From Microbotryomycetes sp. JL201 (Eukaryota; Basidiomycota; Microbotryomycetes): a stretch of DNA of 64,000 bases. A program made the translations under genes and the position numbers. The notes under the pieces were generated by a model, which was given only the letters and a program-made list of their open reading frames with translations, was not told the DNA's origin and did not search any database. Positions 44,889 through 57,526 of the stretch are shown here, piece after piece. How positions within the stretch are numbered: position 1 is the first letter of the stretch; each line of letters opens with the position of its first letter. Location: NCBI GenBank assembly GCA_033819885.1, contig JAQYUZ010000002.1, positions 496,001 to 560,000 on the forward strand. Reading direction: 5' to 3'.

Positions 44889-47180
44889 TCAGGCAAGGTC
44901 TGCTGTCGACACTCGAGCGTTCTTCCAGTCATTCTTGCGACTCCTGCCCTCGTCTCCCTCGTCCCTTTCTCTTGGGGGTGGCCCTCTTTCTGGTCTCCTG
45001 TCGTCGGGTCTGGCGCCACCTCCCGCTACCCGTTCACGCTCGTGAGGCCGGGCCAAGTTGCGACCACCTCCCCGTCCGAACGGGTCGTCACGTCCCCTGC
45101 CCGGGTGTGACTTGCTGCCTCGCGAAGAGCGATCGCCTGCACGTTCGCCGTGGTACAATCGCGACGAGCCAGAACCTCGTTCGGCACGTGCTTGAATCTC
45201 GGCCAGCGACTTGTCGCTCTTGGCTAGCGGATCAAGCACCGCGTACTCGTCGACCGAGTCTGCGTCATCTCCATTGGTCAGCAACAGCATTCACGCCAAT
45301 CTCGGCTACTGTCTTACGTTGATCCAGCGTGGCATCTTTGCGGAATCTAAGACGATGCTTGAGCCACCCAGCGTCATTCTAACCGCAGGACAAGCATGAG
45401 CTTGGGAGCAAAGACAACGTCTGGATTCTATCAAAAGCACTTGCCTCATCCGAATCTTCGTCGAGCTCAATGCCTAGCGCCTCCTCCTGCGCAGTCCGTG
45501 TTCGCGCCGCGTCTTCCGGCTGCTCTGCAACACCATCCTCATCTCCGGCCTCGAAAAGCTTGGTTCTAAAACTGTTGAGGACGTCGAGCGTCTCGTCCTC
45601 GTCGTTTTTGTTTTTCTTTCCTCGGTTCTTGGCATACTTTTCTCGTTCGAGCTGTAGCAACGACGGGCCTGTTCGCTTCGGCTTCTTGCTCGCGTTTGTG
45701 TCCTCGTCATCGGACATGCTTCGCGTCATCTTCTTGAGGTCTTGCTGGACTTTAGCAATTTCATCGCGAACCTTGTCTCTGTAGGTTACAAATCTGTGAA
45801 CCTAGAAAGCCTGCAACTGGCTAAATCTTGCTCACGCAGCGCTAGGCTCTGCCTTTTCTTTGGCTGCTCGCGCCTGTGCAAGTGCAGCAGTCGATGCCGA
45901 AGCTTTAGCTTGCTTCTGCGTACGGGAGCTGGTCAGCTGTGAAACTCGGAAATGATGTCTGTCAGATGACTTACGGATGGCGTATCGTCAGTCTTGGCTC
46001 TCTTTGCTGGACCTGCAAGCTCTGGTGGAAGTGTCGCAGATGTCCCTCGGTCGTCGATGACCCGCTTGCTTAGGCGACCATCGTCGAGAGCGTCGTGTGC
46101 GCTCTTGAATTTCGTCTTTGGTACGTTCTCCTCTGAAGCCTCCTCGGGTTCTGCTCCGAACGAAAGTAGCGCTTTATTCCTGCATCGGTTTCGTAAGAAC
46201 AGACAATCGTGCAAGCAACCTGCAAGGCCACTCACTTTGTACCTTTTCTCTTGGCTTGCTCTCGCTCCCTTGCCCTTTCAATCTTCATTTCTTTCTTTGC
46301 TCTCTCCTGCTCTTTCCGTTCTTGCGCCGTGATGCGCGGCACAATGTCCTCGAACGGGTTGTCTCTGACCTCAAAACTTTTGATCTTTGGCGGGTAGACA
46401 GGCCGCTCCGTTCCGGGTTCGATCTCGATTTCGTTGAGCTTGAGTACGTTGAAGAGCGTGTCTCCGACGACTCGGCCGAATAAAGTATTGCGATTGTTGA
46501 GCTCGTCGGCCCGGTCGAGCGTGAAGAAGAACCTGACAACGCAAGGCATCGGTCAGCAATCTGCTAAGGTGTAATATGCCTTGATATCTGGCGTCGTGAC
46601 CCACTGTGACAGGTTCGAGTCCCGTCTGCCTTGATTAGCCATTCCGACCAGTCCTCGGCGGTTGAATTTGAGCCGCTGTGAGCGAGGATCGCCAGACCGG
46701 TTAGCCGTGAGGACCAAACAATTTGAATCGTACGGTGAGCGCTCACCTGTGAGAATTCGTCTACGAACTCTCCTTCGTCGTAGATTGACTCGCCGCCTTG
46801 GCCCGTATTTGTGTCGTCGCCAGTCTGCGCGATAAAGCCGGGTACCACGCGGTGAAATATGCAACCATCGTAGTATCCCTCCAAACCGAGTTGAATGAAG
46901 CTGTATCGTCGACACAGTCAGCCTCAGGCCAGTCTCCTCATCTCTCGTCTGATGCTGCCTACTTGCGCACGGCCTTTGGCGTCTCGCGGGCCCACAATTC
47001 AATCAGAATGTCGCCGAGTGTTGTCTTGAGGACAACGACGCCCGACGTGACGGGCTCTGTCACGCTGCAGACACGACCAGAATTAGTTCAACATCTCGAA
47101 ACCGGCGATATGTTTGAGTTGAAGGTACGAGAGACAATCGGGAACACTGTCTCCTGCTCGACTCACACAACGGCTGCCAT
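44889..47180 (-). CDS. CWC27: Spliceosome cyclophilin-like protein CWC27
   Basis: Spliceosome-associated member of the peptidyl-prolyl isomerase fold (Cef1/Cdc5 complex). The start at 47180 reads MAAVV, then an intron, then TEPVTSGVVVLKTTLGDI, ELWARETPKAVR, GYYDGCIFHRVVPGFIAQ, TGQGGESIYDEGEFVDEF, LKFNRRGLVGMANQGRRDS, FFFTLDRADELNNRNTLFG and PPKIKSFEVRDNPFEDIVPR. The C-terminal half is charged (ERKEQERAKKEMKIERARE, LLSFGAEPEEASEENVPK, RTGPSLLQLEREKYAKNR), then WLKHRLRFRKDATLDQR and an RGG-like tail, ending STADLA at 44889. W and other active-site residues of true cyclophilins are altered, as in the family. Many introns. Divergent from the small gene at 47255. Confidence 0.92.
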
Positions 47181-47254
47181 GGCGGCGAAGAGCCTTGGAT
47201 GTCAAGAGCGAGACCAACCCACTCACTTTCAAATCAGTGCCACAAACTCTCAAT
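47181..47254. promoter_or_regulatory. 74-base shared promoter, CWC27 and LYR-like gene
   Basis: Only 74 bases separate the divergent start codons (CWC27 ATG at 47180, minus; small gene ATG at 47255, plus). No TATA-like element is visible. Both transcripts must initiate within this stretch or inside the partner's 5' coding region. Confidence 0.6.
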
Positions 47255-47836
47255 ATGTCTGCGCAGCATCGCAAGGTGATCTACAGACACTTTATGCGTA
47301 GCCTAGTGCGACCGAACAAGCTCGTCGACACGCAAAAGCGCAAGAACTTGGTGCGCTCGTTCAGGCCGCAGGTGCGCGCGTTGGTTCGCACAACGCCGGA
47401 CAGCGAGCTTAACAAGCTTGGTGACATGTGTAAGCCTGTCATTGAGTCGACTCTGACTGCTCACTCGGCCTGACGCCATGTCTGTGGCTGGACGCGGACA
47501 GTGCAGCGCTCAGGCGCGCTCGCAGCCCATTCAAACCGGAACTTGACGAGGAACTTGGCATCGCTGTCGTATCATCACTATCCATCTCACATTCCCAGAG
47601 TCAACAATGCAAGGAGGACGCCGTGGGCACTGCCTACAGTGCGGTGGGACCCACAGAATCCCGACGCTGCTCGCAAGGCACTCGACAGCGACAAGCGCAA
47701 GCAAGAGAGGCACACACAGCTTCGAATGGACCGACTTGTTATGAGCGGGCTCGACGAGCTGGTCGAGCTTGCCGAGAAAGCAAATAACGTCGTGCTCGGG
47801 CGACCAAGTGGTGGCGACAGTTTCTCGCAAGACTGA
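47255..47836 (+). CDS. LYR-like small mitochondrial protein
   Basis: ATG 47255 reads MSAQHRKVIYRHFMRSLVRP, KRKNLVRSFRPQVRALVRTT; after an intron (about 47429 to 47550) the reading continues NLASLSYHHYPSHIPR, LPTVRWDPQNPDAARKAL, KRKQERHTQLRMDRLVMSG and LDELVELAEKANNVVLGR, stop 47836. The short basic N-terminus with IYR..L and a downstream F resembles LYR (complex I assembly type) proteins, which help assemble mitochondrial complexes. The L is replaced by I, so the assignment is tentative; a mitochondrial ribosomal or assembly protein is the alternative. Confidence 0.45.
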
Positions 47837-48543
47837 ACTTTCGAGCTTGATCAAAAGTAAGCTAATCGGGCCAGACTGTTCGATTTATGTACTGGCCAGC
47901 ACTACCTCGCCACGCGACGCCAGCTCGCGAGAAAACATGTCGAATGAACGAGCGACGTGGCGGCGGTCGCTGCTCAGCGCTTTGTCAGGAACTTGCCGGA
48001 TCGCCTCTCGGGCGCCACATTTCCCTTGCAGTCTACCCTTGAAGTGACAACACAGAGGCCTGACAAGGGCGAAGGAAACGGTCACGTGACTTGATTCAGG
48101 GATGGGAAGCAAAATGTAGAAGAGGACTTCAAAAGCGTGACAATTCAAAAGACCGCTTGCGTTGACCATTGCTATGGCTTGATTCTCCCTCGCTCATTCG
48201 CGTTCAAACAAGGCCTGGGCTTTGCCTTGCCGCTTCTCTCGGCCAGCTCATCTTAACCCAACTACACGAAACTACCGGCATCTGACCTGAAATTTTTTGG
48301 CAAGGCTGGAGCGCGTGTGGTGCCCGACTCGCGCCTGCCGTGCACCAACGAGGGTCGGGCTGATTGCCCCGCGCAGATCTCGCCTGCGCGCACGAGCCTA
48401 CAGCTTGCACGCGTACTGCCTCGTGACTCGCGTGTCTGGGTTGTAATTGCTACACAACAGAGTGCGACTGGGTAGTCCTGGCTCGGCTCGGCGGCGACGT
48501 GCCTCTTATCTTACCTCTGCCAGCCGAACCGACCCCATCCACA
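47837..48543. other. Intergenic, nothing recognised
   Basis: About 700 bases between the LYR-like gene and the long disordered protein. No protein-like frame and no obvious element; the last 60 bases (GGCTCGGCGGCGACGTGC, CTTATCTTACCTC) look like a promoter and leader. Confidence 0.5.
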
Positions 48544-51500
48544 ATGGCCGCGCCACAGCACCAACCTATACTACAATTTCAGCCGCAACACTTTCCGTCA
48601 ATTTCGATCTCGCAGCGTGACCTGGAAGGACTACACGACCAGTCGTGGCTAGCCATCCGAAGCAGAAAGCCACTGTGGGCGCAACTGCTTGTTCTCGTTT
48701 CACAAGCAAGCGGCAACGGTCAGCTTGCTTTATGTTTCATATCATCAAGCGATGACACCGAGCTGACGTATCTTTCACCGGGCCAATAGCCGTCGAAATG
48801 GCCATGACGGAGCAGACAATGAGCAATTTGCGAGCATCAAATCTGCCTACGGCACCGTCGCATCAGAGAGCAGGGCCGCTCGACGCGCAACAGCTTGGGT
48901 ACCGTCCTTCGGATTTCGTCCAAACCTACATGGCTTACACGACTTGGACAAGAGGGAACCGCTTCGTCACTTTCCCGATCCTCAGCCTGGCCATCGCACT
49001 GTTCCTCGACGACTGCGTCGCGCCGGGCCAGCGCATGATATGCATCAATATCCTCGAGTTCTACCGTCGGGTAACTTCACCGGCTTTCGCTTGCTCGCCA
49101 GAGCTGGAATATTCTATCCGGAATCGTATGTACGGCGCAGGCGAACTTTTGTCGTTCGTCAACCTCGCCCAAGTACCTCTGCACAATTCAAAATTCTTGA
49201 TGGAGCTGGCACACGCTTCTGAGCAGCAAACTCAGATGCTGACGTTGCCGTCGCCTATTGGAACGTAAATCGCTTCGCGTTCTTGAAGTGTTCTGCCTGC
49301 TGATCGCATCTCTGCTTGACTCGCAGCATGTACATGCCGACTGCCGCATCGTCGAGTGATCAGCAGCTCGACCGTTCGGCGAGAATCACCGAATTCGCCT
49401 CCCGTTCATCTGTTCCGCAAACTCAGGCACGTTCCTCGCCCCTGCAAAGAACGCACTCCGCACCGATTAGCATACCCTCTCAACCGACTACTTCTCAGCA
49501 CCATCGGCTCGTAGCTCACACCGCTCAATCTGCGCCACAGAGGCACGCATCGCAATTCCATCCGAAGGACTGGAACAGCAGCGCGAGCTCACACCAGTCT
49601 GCGCCCCATTCCGCACCCCGTGTCAACAGAGAACGAAGTACGATCGGTTCGGATAGTTTCATACAACAACCTGAGTCGCAGACGCAAATGGCGGTGTCGA
49701 TCGCCGCGACTTCGCAAATTGATGACGCGAGCCGACTCTCCGACGCGTACCCAGATTTTCGGGGAAACCAAAGACCACTCTCAGCGCTAGTGTCAAAATC
49801 GAATCCCCTCGCTCGCGACAGACACGTTTCAACTGCACCATCGTCTGTGTTTTATTCTCCCGCTGCTGAAGGAGCCAATCTTCGAGACCGAGCAGAGGCA
49901 CGGACAGCAACATATCGTACGGCACATTCTGAGCCGAAACCCGAGGAACGCATTAGTCAGCCGCAAGCATCTGTGATCGAGCTGGACGGTGATGCAGAGG
50001 CGACAGACTTGGCCAAAGTTGCACAAGATACGTCTTTTTCCACATCAGTCTCACCTTCCATGTATCATGCGCCAGTCATGAGCGCACAAGATGCGCAATC
50101 CGCGGCTGCCCCAGCGCGTGTCCGAGCACAAAAGTCGTCAAGCATCGCCCTGGGCGCGCACGAGGTAAGATCCACGTTCGCCGATTCTTTGACAGAATCG
50201 AGTCTGCCGCATTTTTTCTCAAAAGAGCGAGCTGCTGGTCGAGAAACGCACTCGTCGCGATCTGCGGTGCTGGACCGAGTCGAAGGAACGGAGGCGGACG
50301 ATCTTTCGAAGCTGGACCAGCCTTGCAGATATGGGCAAGATATGGACAAAGAAGAAGACGAGTTTCGTGCCGCTCTTGCCAATATCGTGTCACTCGCTCG
50401 AACGCATACAGAGCTTGTGGCGCATAATGAGGCCGCAGCCGCAACCACTCAAGTACCAACGCGATCTGGGCCCTGGCTACCGGCTATTGAACGTGCTATG
50501 AAACTTAGGCGGGCTTTTCGGCTGAGTGACTACACGATTTCTGCCGCTCAGCCATTCGAGGCTCCGCCGCTCGATCATGCCGTGTTCAGCCCGCAGTATC
50601 TGTCCACACGCGTGCTCGATTGCTCATCGCTCCAAAGCACTCCTCTTCCATCATACATACTCGAGCGTGCTTCTCAGGTATCTCATCGCAGTTCGAAGTC
50701 TGACATGCACATTTCAAACATGCGGCTAGCAAACCCGAAAGTATCTTCGCTCCGTGTATCTCCCCCGGAGCGAGCGGAACTGCCAGTGAGGGGCTACCTG
50801 ACCGAGCAAGATTATTCAGTACTGATTGCTCCGTTTCCTGCAGATTCATGTGCGCGCACAGTGGGCTGTAGAGGTTAACGAGTGGCTGGTCAGACCGCAT
50901 TCGTTTTTGCAAGAAGCAACTGGGTCTGCTTCGACGAGTGTTGCGGGCCCTATAACCTCTGCACCGGCGCGCGTACCGTCCAATGACCGCCAGTATGCTG
51001 TCAACGCGAGCACGTCACTCAACGCATCTGGCGAGGCCAGTGAGACAGGAACGGCCCTCGGGCTCGCTATTTCGGACGTTGGGCAAGACAACCCGGAGTC
51101 TGCGCGCTTCGGCTTGGGGGATTCAGCGTCTGCCGCTGTTGTTGCTCCGGGTTTGGGTATCGCCCTTACGTACGACTCACCGGTGAGGGGACGCCGCGCT
51201 GAGGATGGCGTAAATTACGAGACTGACTTTGCTCTTTACGTTCGTTCAGACAGTTGCCACTTTGTCGAGAGCGCAAGCTCAATATTCATCGTCGCCAATT
51301 TCAACTACCGGCGCGTCCGGCGCTCGGTCTCCTCTATCGAACGTGCATCCGCTCGCGCAAATGTACGCCAACGCGTCGACGCAGCAAAGGCAAAAAGCCC
51401 GTGAGCACGCCAAACGTCTCTCGCCCAAGATGCGACCGACACAGCTCCCTGGTGGCTTGCCGTCATTTCGACGTCCGGACGCTTTCGCCCGCAAGCCATC

Positions 51501-52620
51501 AGTGTCGTCGCCGCTGGCTTCGCACGCGCCACTCGGTTCGCCAAGGTTGCCGATTCCGAATTCGAACGGCGACGTGTCGAGCACAAGCGTTTCGCGCTTA
51601 GCCGACGCCCTGATCAGTGCACAACCTGAATCGAGCTCGACAGCTCACCATGTCCTTGAAACTCCAGCGGTGACTTGGGGTGTCGCCGCCGGTGCGCCTT
51701 CGATGACTTTATCTTTGCCGCCGATTGCTGCCGTCAGTGGATTTGAGAATCCGGAGGAAGAGATTGACGAGCTCGAGTCCGATGATGATTCTGGCGTACC
51801 GAACGAGTTGATTCGTCCGCGGCAGGGACCAGCACCCAAATCGTCGCCAAAGGACCCGGTTGGCATACCAGATTTGCTTAAGTGGAGGGAGATGGCAAAG
51901 ACACAGAGGCAAGAGATGCGATCCGAGGCCAAGGAGCACCAAAGGTTGAAGAAAGAGAAGCGGAGAGCGGCGCGGGAAACGCGAACCGCAGAGGTCAAGC
52001 GACAGAAGTTGGCTCAAGCTCAAGCGGAAGAAGCGCAAACGATTCAGAAGGGAAAGTCTTACGAGATTCAAGCGCCGTCTCAGCCTGTCGAGCCTATCCC
52101 TGATGCGGTGCAGGTCAATTCCGCTATCGTTGCGACCGCTTCGACAATGATCGTCGGTCCCGAGTTGCAGGATCATGTTCCTCCAGCTGACAGCGCCAAA
52201 GCTACACCGCCATCAAAATCGAAGGAGGCCGAGATTGTGGTGCCGCCGCATGTGGGAACGATGGTCGAGCCCGCCGCGACACCTGCTTCTGCATGGTCAG
52301 CGTCATCTTCACCAGCAATCAAGCCAGTCGACAATGCGGACACATCAGCATCTTCATCTCCATCCGATACCTTGCCAGCAGTGCAAATCGCCGACGCTGA
52401 CGGTGTAGCATTTGAGCCTGTTGTCGGTTTTGAGGCACAAAATTCCAGTTCCGCTGCTGCTGCACCGGCCACGCCCGGCGACAGGATCCTCGACATCGAC
52501 ATGGCTTCTGCGTCAGCGTCAGCGGCACTACCTGTCGGGCACACTCGGTCGAGACGTGGTCGTTGTCACATTCCACGCCAATTTCGGCGGTTCAACGCCC
52601 CGGTCTCGCCGTTCTCGTAG
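48544..52620 (+). CDS. Large, mostly disordered protein, unknown
   Basis: Not recognised. The start at 48544 reads MAAPQHQPILQFQPQHFPS. One folded region lies at about 48640-49260 (DQSWLAIRSRKPLWAQLLVL, AVEMAMTEQTMSNLRAS, DFVQTYMAYTTWTRGNRFVT, LSLAIALFLDDCVAPGQRM, NILEFYRRVTSPAFAC, LLSFVNLAQVPLHNSKFLME). The remainder, over 1,000 residues, is Ser/Ala/Pro/Gln-rich, with a second short ordered piece IHVRAQWAVEVNEWLV (about 50860) and a charged helix at about 51880-52070 (DLLKWREMAKTQRQEMRSEA, HQRLKKEKRRAARETR). At least four introns, for example GTGAGG..CTGCAG ending at about 50852. It ends FNAPVSPFS. A scaffold or regulatory role would be a guess. Confidence 0.65.
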
Positions 52621-52814
52621 CGTCCGCGTTGTGACGGGCTTCAACAGATGCATCGATACCATGAAGTAGTGCTTTGATTATAGTTGTTGTGCAACGAGCC
52701 TCCTAGCACGTCACGTGACACAATTAGAGCCTCTCGGGTGTTTTGTGCTCTCGCGAGAGCGACGACTCTCCGACTGCTGTCTCTCACCCTGTCTCTCTCC
52801 GCCTGCAAGACGCA

Positions 52815-53666
52815 ATGTCAGACTTGCCAGCAATCCTTGTGACGAGCGTCGTGTCTGTCGGGGACATGATAGGCTACAAGCTCGCCGAAATTGGCATCCG
52901 CATGGTGGCCAACGTCGCGCCAAAGTTTGACGCGTTTCAGCTCGAGCAGGCTCTCAAATACCTTGAGCCTCGCCCGAAAGTTGTCATTGTCGGGTCAGGT
53001 GTTCCGGATGACGAGGCGAACGAGGCCAAGCAAGTGTTTGAGAAGAGGCCAAAAGATTTGAGCGATTGCGTGTTTGTAAGGCCGTCAGCGAGCTTGTTGG
53101 AACAAAGTGGCCTGGAAGGAGTTTTCGAATACATCAAAGGTCAGGTCAAGGACGTCAAAGCGTACGAAATGAGCGTGAGTGACTTTCCTGGACCCGGCGC
53201 GTCTGCTGTCCTAGTATCGGGTTCTGACAGCCAGGCGCAACGTTGGATTCAGATCAACCCGTCTGCGCCAAGCGCCGTCATGCTCGGTGCCAACCGCGAA
53301 ATGGGCCGTCGTCTCATCTCTGCCATTGCGTCCAGAGTAACCACATTGGCTTTCCTCGAGCGTGATGGGTTTATGAACGAGGCGCTGCTGAAGTTGCTGC
53401 AGTGCATGCGCCCAAACCCGAGGGTCATGCTCTGCGGTCCAGCGTATGACGACATGTTTGACAAGCTCGAAGCGTCGTTCAAGCAGTTTCACGAGCACTC
53501 GAGCGGATGTGGCGAAAACGAACCGCTCGTGTTTGTCTCTGTCGAATGGGCGGTATTTTTCAAGGACGGTGGAGGCGTCGACAAGGAGAGCGGTGTCGAA
53601 AATGTGATTCAGTACCTGCATGCCGAGTTGGACGAGAAGCTGCACTTGAATACTCGCTTGGGTTGA
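52815..53666 (+). CDS. Intronless 283-residue protein, unknown
   Basis: One uninterrupted frame, MSDLPAILVTSVVSVGDMIG to LHLNTRLG. It has alpha/beta character: RPKVVIVGSGVPDDEANEAK, DLSDCVFVRPSASLLEQSG, SAVLVSGSDSQAQRWIQINP, SAVMLGANREMGRRLISAIA, MRPNPRVMLCGPAYDDMFDK and PLVFVSVEWAVFFKDGGG. Repeated strand-turn-helix units suggest a Rossmann-like or flavodoxin-like fold with two related halves, but no cofactor motif is clear. Most genes around it have introns every few hundred bases. No family recognised. Confidence 0.75.
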   Translation: MSDLPAILVTSVVSVGDMIGYKLAEIGIRMVANVAPKFDAFQLEQALKYLEPRPKVVIVGSGVPDDEANEAKQVFEKRPKDLSDCVFVRPSASLLEQSGLEGVFEYIKGQVKDVKAYEMSVSDFPGPGASAVLVSGSDSQAQRWIQINPSAPSAVMLGANREMGRRLISAIASRVTTLAFLERDGFMNEALLKLLQCMRPNPRVMLCGPAYDDMFDKLEASFKQFHEHSSGCGENEPLVFVSVEWAVFFKDGGGVDKESGVENVIQYLHAELDEKLHLNTRLG

Positions 53667-53925
53667 CGCCGTCGTTTGTGGGCAATTATGTCTTGGGGAT
53701 CTGCTCTGAAGCATGACTCTTCTAGTTCTCGACCATGCAATGCAATGCGAATGTATGACGACTTGCTGCGGAATCGGCGGCTCGCGCGGGCCGCTGCGAC
53801 CGCGTGCGAGAGTTTCTTTCCGCCGTTCACCTCATCACTTGTCGCGTTCGATCGCGATTACACAGCAGTCTCAGAGCCACTTCTAAACTTGACCAGGCCG
53901 TCAAACGAGCGACAGACGAGCAAGG

Positions 53926-55618
53926 ATGAGCGCGACCGAAGACGTAACTGTGCCATCGACCAATGCTGCATTCGTGCTGCTCGGCATCAACAACACAGAG
54001 TATCAGACACGAGACAAGCCATCCGACCCCGGTCCACTCGAGTCAGTCGCATGGCCCTCATCCACGTGCGGCGATAATGCAGTGGCTGACATGTAGTCAC
54101 TTTGAATGTCCCTCAAATCGCTGGAACTTTGTCCAGCGCAATTGTTGCACCTCGAAAAACAGGTTTGTGCGGCTCAGACTCGCACTACTTGCTGCATGGC
54201 AAGATTGGCGATTTCGTCGTCGAAAATCCCATGGTACTCGGCCACGAGAGCGCTGGCGTCGTCGTGGAGGTTGGATCAGACGTCAAACACCTCAAAAAGG
54301 GAGATCGCGTCGCAATGGAGCCGGGAGAATCGTGTCGAGTCTGCTTTAGCTGCAAGGCGGGCAATTACAACGTAAACGCCACCTCGAATGGTCTCGATTC
54401 CTGTCTAACTCGTGTGTTTGTTAACAGAGATGCGAAAACATGATCTTTGCCGCAACTCCGCCGTACGATGGCACACTGACGGGGTTCTACAAGCTTCGTA
54501 AGCGGTGCTCTTGCAAGACGGTGTCTGATTGCTGACGCATCCGTCTTTGCAGCTGCCGATCTGTGAGGTTTCTTCAAGGTGCGTTGGGACATGCTTACTG
54601 ATGTCATGAACGGCAGCTGCTACAAACTTCCGGACTCGGTCTCGCTCGAAGAAGGTGCGCTCGTAAGTCGATGCTTGTCGTGTCGAGCATGCAGGGCTGA
54701 TCAAGTGAGCTCGGTAGATGGAGCCTCTGTCTGTAGCTGTGATGGGAGTGTCCAAGGTCGGCCAGATGTCGCACGCTGCCAATGTCGTTGGTGAGTTTGT
54801 CTTCAAGTTTCTGATCAAGACGAAGCAATGACAGAGACTGCAGTCTTTGGCGCGGGCCCCGTTGGTCTGTTGTGCATGGCTGTTGCAAAGGCTCTCGGAG
54901 CGAGACACGTTCTGGGCGTCGATGTGCTCGAGCCGCGACTCGAATTTGCGAGAAAGTACGCAGCCGACGACGTCCACCTGCCGTCAAGGCCTCAAGACAA
55001 AGAAGATCGCATGACTTACTCGCGCAGAAACGTGAGCAACGTCGTAAGCGTGGCTCTCTCCTCAGTCAGCGCTGACTGCGATCTGTCCACAGGCCTCAGA
55101 AATTATGCACAAGTTCGGTTATGAAGCCAGAGGACCACGAGGAGTCGACTTGGTCATTGATGCGACGGGTGCAGAAGTTTGCATCCAGACTGCCATCTTC
55201 TTGCTCAAACACGGTGGTACACACGTCCAGGTGCGCTCAATTTCAAGCAGAGCCGTTCCTTTCAATCTGACCTTTTTCGAATGATCACAGGTTGGCATGG
55301 GTCCTGACAATGTCAATTTACCTATTTCTACTCTGCTCAACAAAGAAATTTCGATGAAGGGCAGTTTTAGATACGGACCAGGATGCTACGTTCAATCTCT
55401 TGACCTCGTTGCTCGAGGACTTGTCGACCTCAAATCACTCATTTCACATCGCTACGTGAGTCGCTCACTTCGCAACAATTGGAACTGTGAGCTGAGGCCG
55501 AAACCGCCCGCAGAGCTTCAAAGACGCTCGCAAGGCATTTGATGCAAACAAGGCTGGCAAGGGCGAAGACGGCAAGCCCATCATCAAAGCCATCATCGAT
55601 GGTCCACTTGACGGCTGA
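53926..55618 (+). CDS. Xylitol/sorbitol dehydrogenase (zinc MDR family)
   Basis: NAD-dependent polyol dehydrogenase. The start at 53926 reads [18 protein letters not shown]. Zinc ligands and landmarks: [65 protein letters not shown] (structural cysteines), [55 protein letters not shown] (NAD fold), [58 protein letters not shown] and the end [19 protein letters not shown], stop 55618. About eight short introns; the joins in the first exons (53990-54160) are not certain. An Asp after the GAGPVG turn (GVDVLE) indicates NAD rather than NADP. Confidence 0.88.
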
Positions 55619-55728
55619 GCAGATGTCATCGACTGAAGCAGAGAAGATGTCGCAGCTTGGGTGCAGTAGAGAGGCGTGGCTCCATGTGAATAGCTTTTAG
55701 TGGTGGAAACAACAAGTTCAACCTCATT

Positions 55729-57411
55729 CTATGCCCAATATTGTACACCGAGACCGACGCTCTTGATCGGGCTCGTCCTGCCGCCCCGTCTCGACGCCAG
55801 TCTGAGATCTGCGACCAGACCGAGCGACACCAGGAAATCGCCGACCCTGCCTTCCCACAGCAGCGCCATGTCCTGCCCGACAGTAACTGAGATGAGCAGA
55901 GCCCGAGACCGAAACAGCATTTCTTTACTGACCGTGTTCGTTGAAGCCCTCATCTTGACAACGCTGACTACTTCGTCATCGTTGTCGCCCGCACTCGGAG
56001 ATGACAAGCGGTCCCTCTCCTCGAGCGCACCTCGTGCAAACGCGTCAAAGCTTGGTGTCGGAGGCGGAGGCAAAGCTATCTGTGTCGACGGGCCTTGATC
56101 GTACCTCGCCTTGACTTGCTTTCGTCGTTGAAACCATTCGCCGCCGACAGTCAAGTCGGCGTCGTACGAGTACAGATTAAAGTCAAATCTACTACCGAGA
56201 GCAGTGTCTGAGCTGACTCCGACCGCGTATGCGGCCGAAAGTTGACCCATGATCGGATTCAGTGTGGCCGTGATCGTTGTAGGCGGTTGAAACGGCGGCC
56301 CGTGGCTTTCTGGTAACGTACAAAACCGCACGCCTGCAGAGACGCCTGCAGACCGTTCCTGAGCGCTGAAAAAGATTTCACCGCCGGCTGACCACCGTCC
56401 CTTGAGTCCGCCAGTCGAGATTTCTTCTTCTTCGTCAACTACTCGCTCGCGCTGCAGAGCCGATTCTTGTACAGTCAAACCAAGTGCGTTCGCTGCTGCC
56501 GCCAAGATCTCTCCGCTGCCCCACTTGCCAAAGTTGTACATGCCCCTAGCGCCCCACATGGCATCTCCGAACGCATAGCTGTATTCTGCGCTCCACCTGC
56601 CATAGTCTTGCTGCAGTTTGACTTCGAGCTCGGACATACGATCATTAATTGATGAGCTCGATGAGGATGTCGCGGCTGTTGCCGCCATCGTCTGGCTCGC
56701 AGACGGTGACTCGTCTGACGTGGCCCAGGTCAGTGTCGGCGGCGCAACCGGGGAGGGCACTGTTATGAGTGATACGAGCGCCTGTAGTGTCGGAGATATT
56801 CGATGAACGTAGAGAGCGTCTAGCCGAGAGTTTGGAATGTACAGCCGACCGTACATGAGAAAGTCTGAGCGAACGTGCCCGGAAGGAGGGTGTTAGTATT
56901 GGACAGACGCTGGACCTGCGCCAGTCGCGCACTCGAGCTTTGGCTCACCACTCTTGTCTACCCGTTTTCCACCTTGCCATGTCTCTCTGCTCTCGTCTCG
57001 GAGCTCTGGCCTGACGGGCAAGTCTTCGACTCGAAAGCTCTGAACGATGTCTTGCAGCTGTACTCGGTCTGCGCCCGAGGCTGCATGCTTGGTACTGCTG
57101 TAACCGAGTGGTGCAGAACTGCAAACGTACGTCAGTTGCGCGGCAAGAAGCTGCGATGACGCTGGCGACAGAATCGGCGCGGGTGTTGCTGGATACGTCG
57201 TCGGCTGGGTCGGCACGAGCGTCGACAAGTTCAAATGTGATACGAATGACGGTGTTGGGCGGTGGCTGAGGGCCAGATGCAGCCCTGGCGGCACAGGAAA
57301 GTCGAGCAAGTTGCGTGACGGCAGCGTCAACACGCTGTAATGGTTGTCGAGCGACCAATTGGTCGCCTGAAAGTACTCGCGCAACAGGTACGCCGCCTGA
57401 GGGTACACCAT
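55729..57411 (-). CDS. MDM10: ERMES beta-barrel protein MDM10
   Basis: Mitochondrial outer-membrane beta barrel of the ER-mitochondria encounter structure and of SAM complex assembly. The start at 57411 reads MVYPQAAYLLREYFQATNW, with DNHYSVLTLPSRNLLDFPVP and PGLHLALSHRPTPSFVSHL, the family's signature N-terminus; then RLYIPNSRLDALYVHRISPT, SAEYSYAFGDAMWGARGMYN, GLKGRWSAGGEIFFSAQER, SRFDFNLYSYDADLTVGGEW, ALLWEGRVGDFLVSLGLVAD and a C-terminal strand SVGLGVQYWA, ending with an aromatic-containing strand as barrels do (stop 55729). One or two introns near 56880. Acidic and Ser-rich loops are longer than in yeast. Confidence 0.93.
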
Positions 57412-57526
57412 GGCCTCACAGGGCCGGCGGCGAGCAAAGACAAACACGTCAGGTCACGTGCTTTCCGAGGGTCATTCGATAAATATATGCATTGAACAAG
57501 CAGTGTCCGTGTTTCCGCTCATCAGT

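Noticed and set aside
46603-46620. tRNA B-box-like GGTTCGAGTCCCGTC
   Set aside because: It lies inside a conserved CWC27 exon (GRRDSNL) and no A box or cloverleaf can be formed around it.
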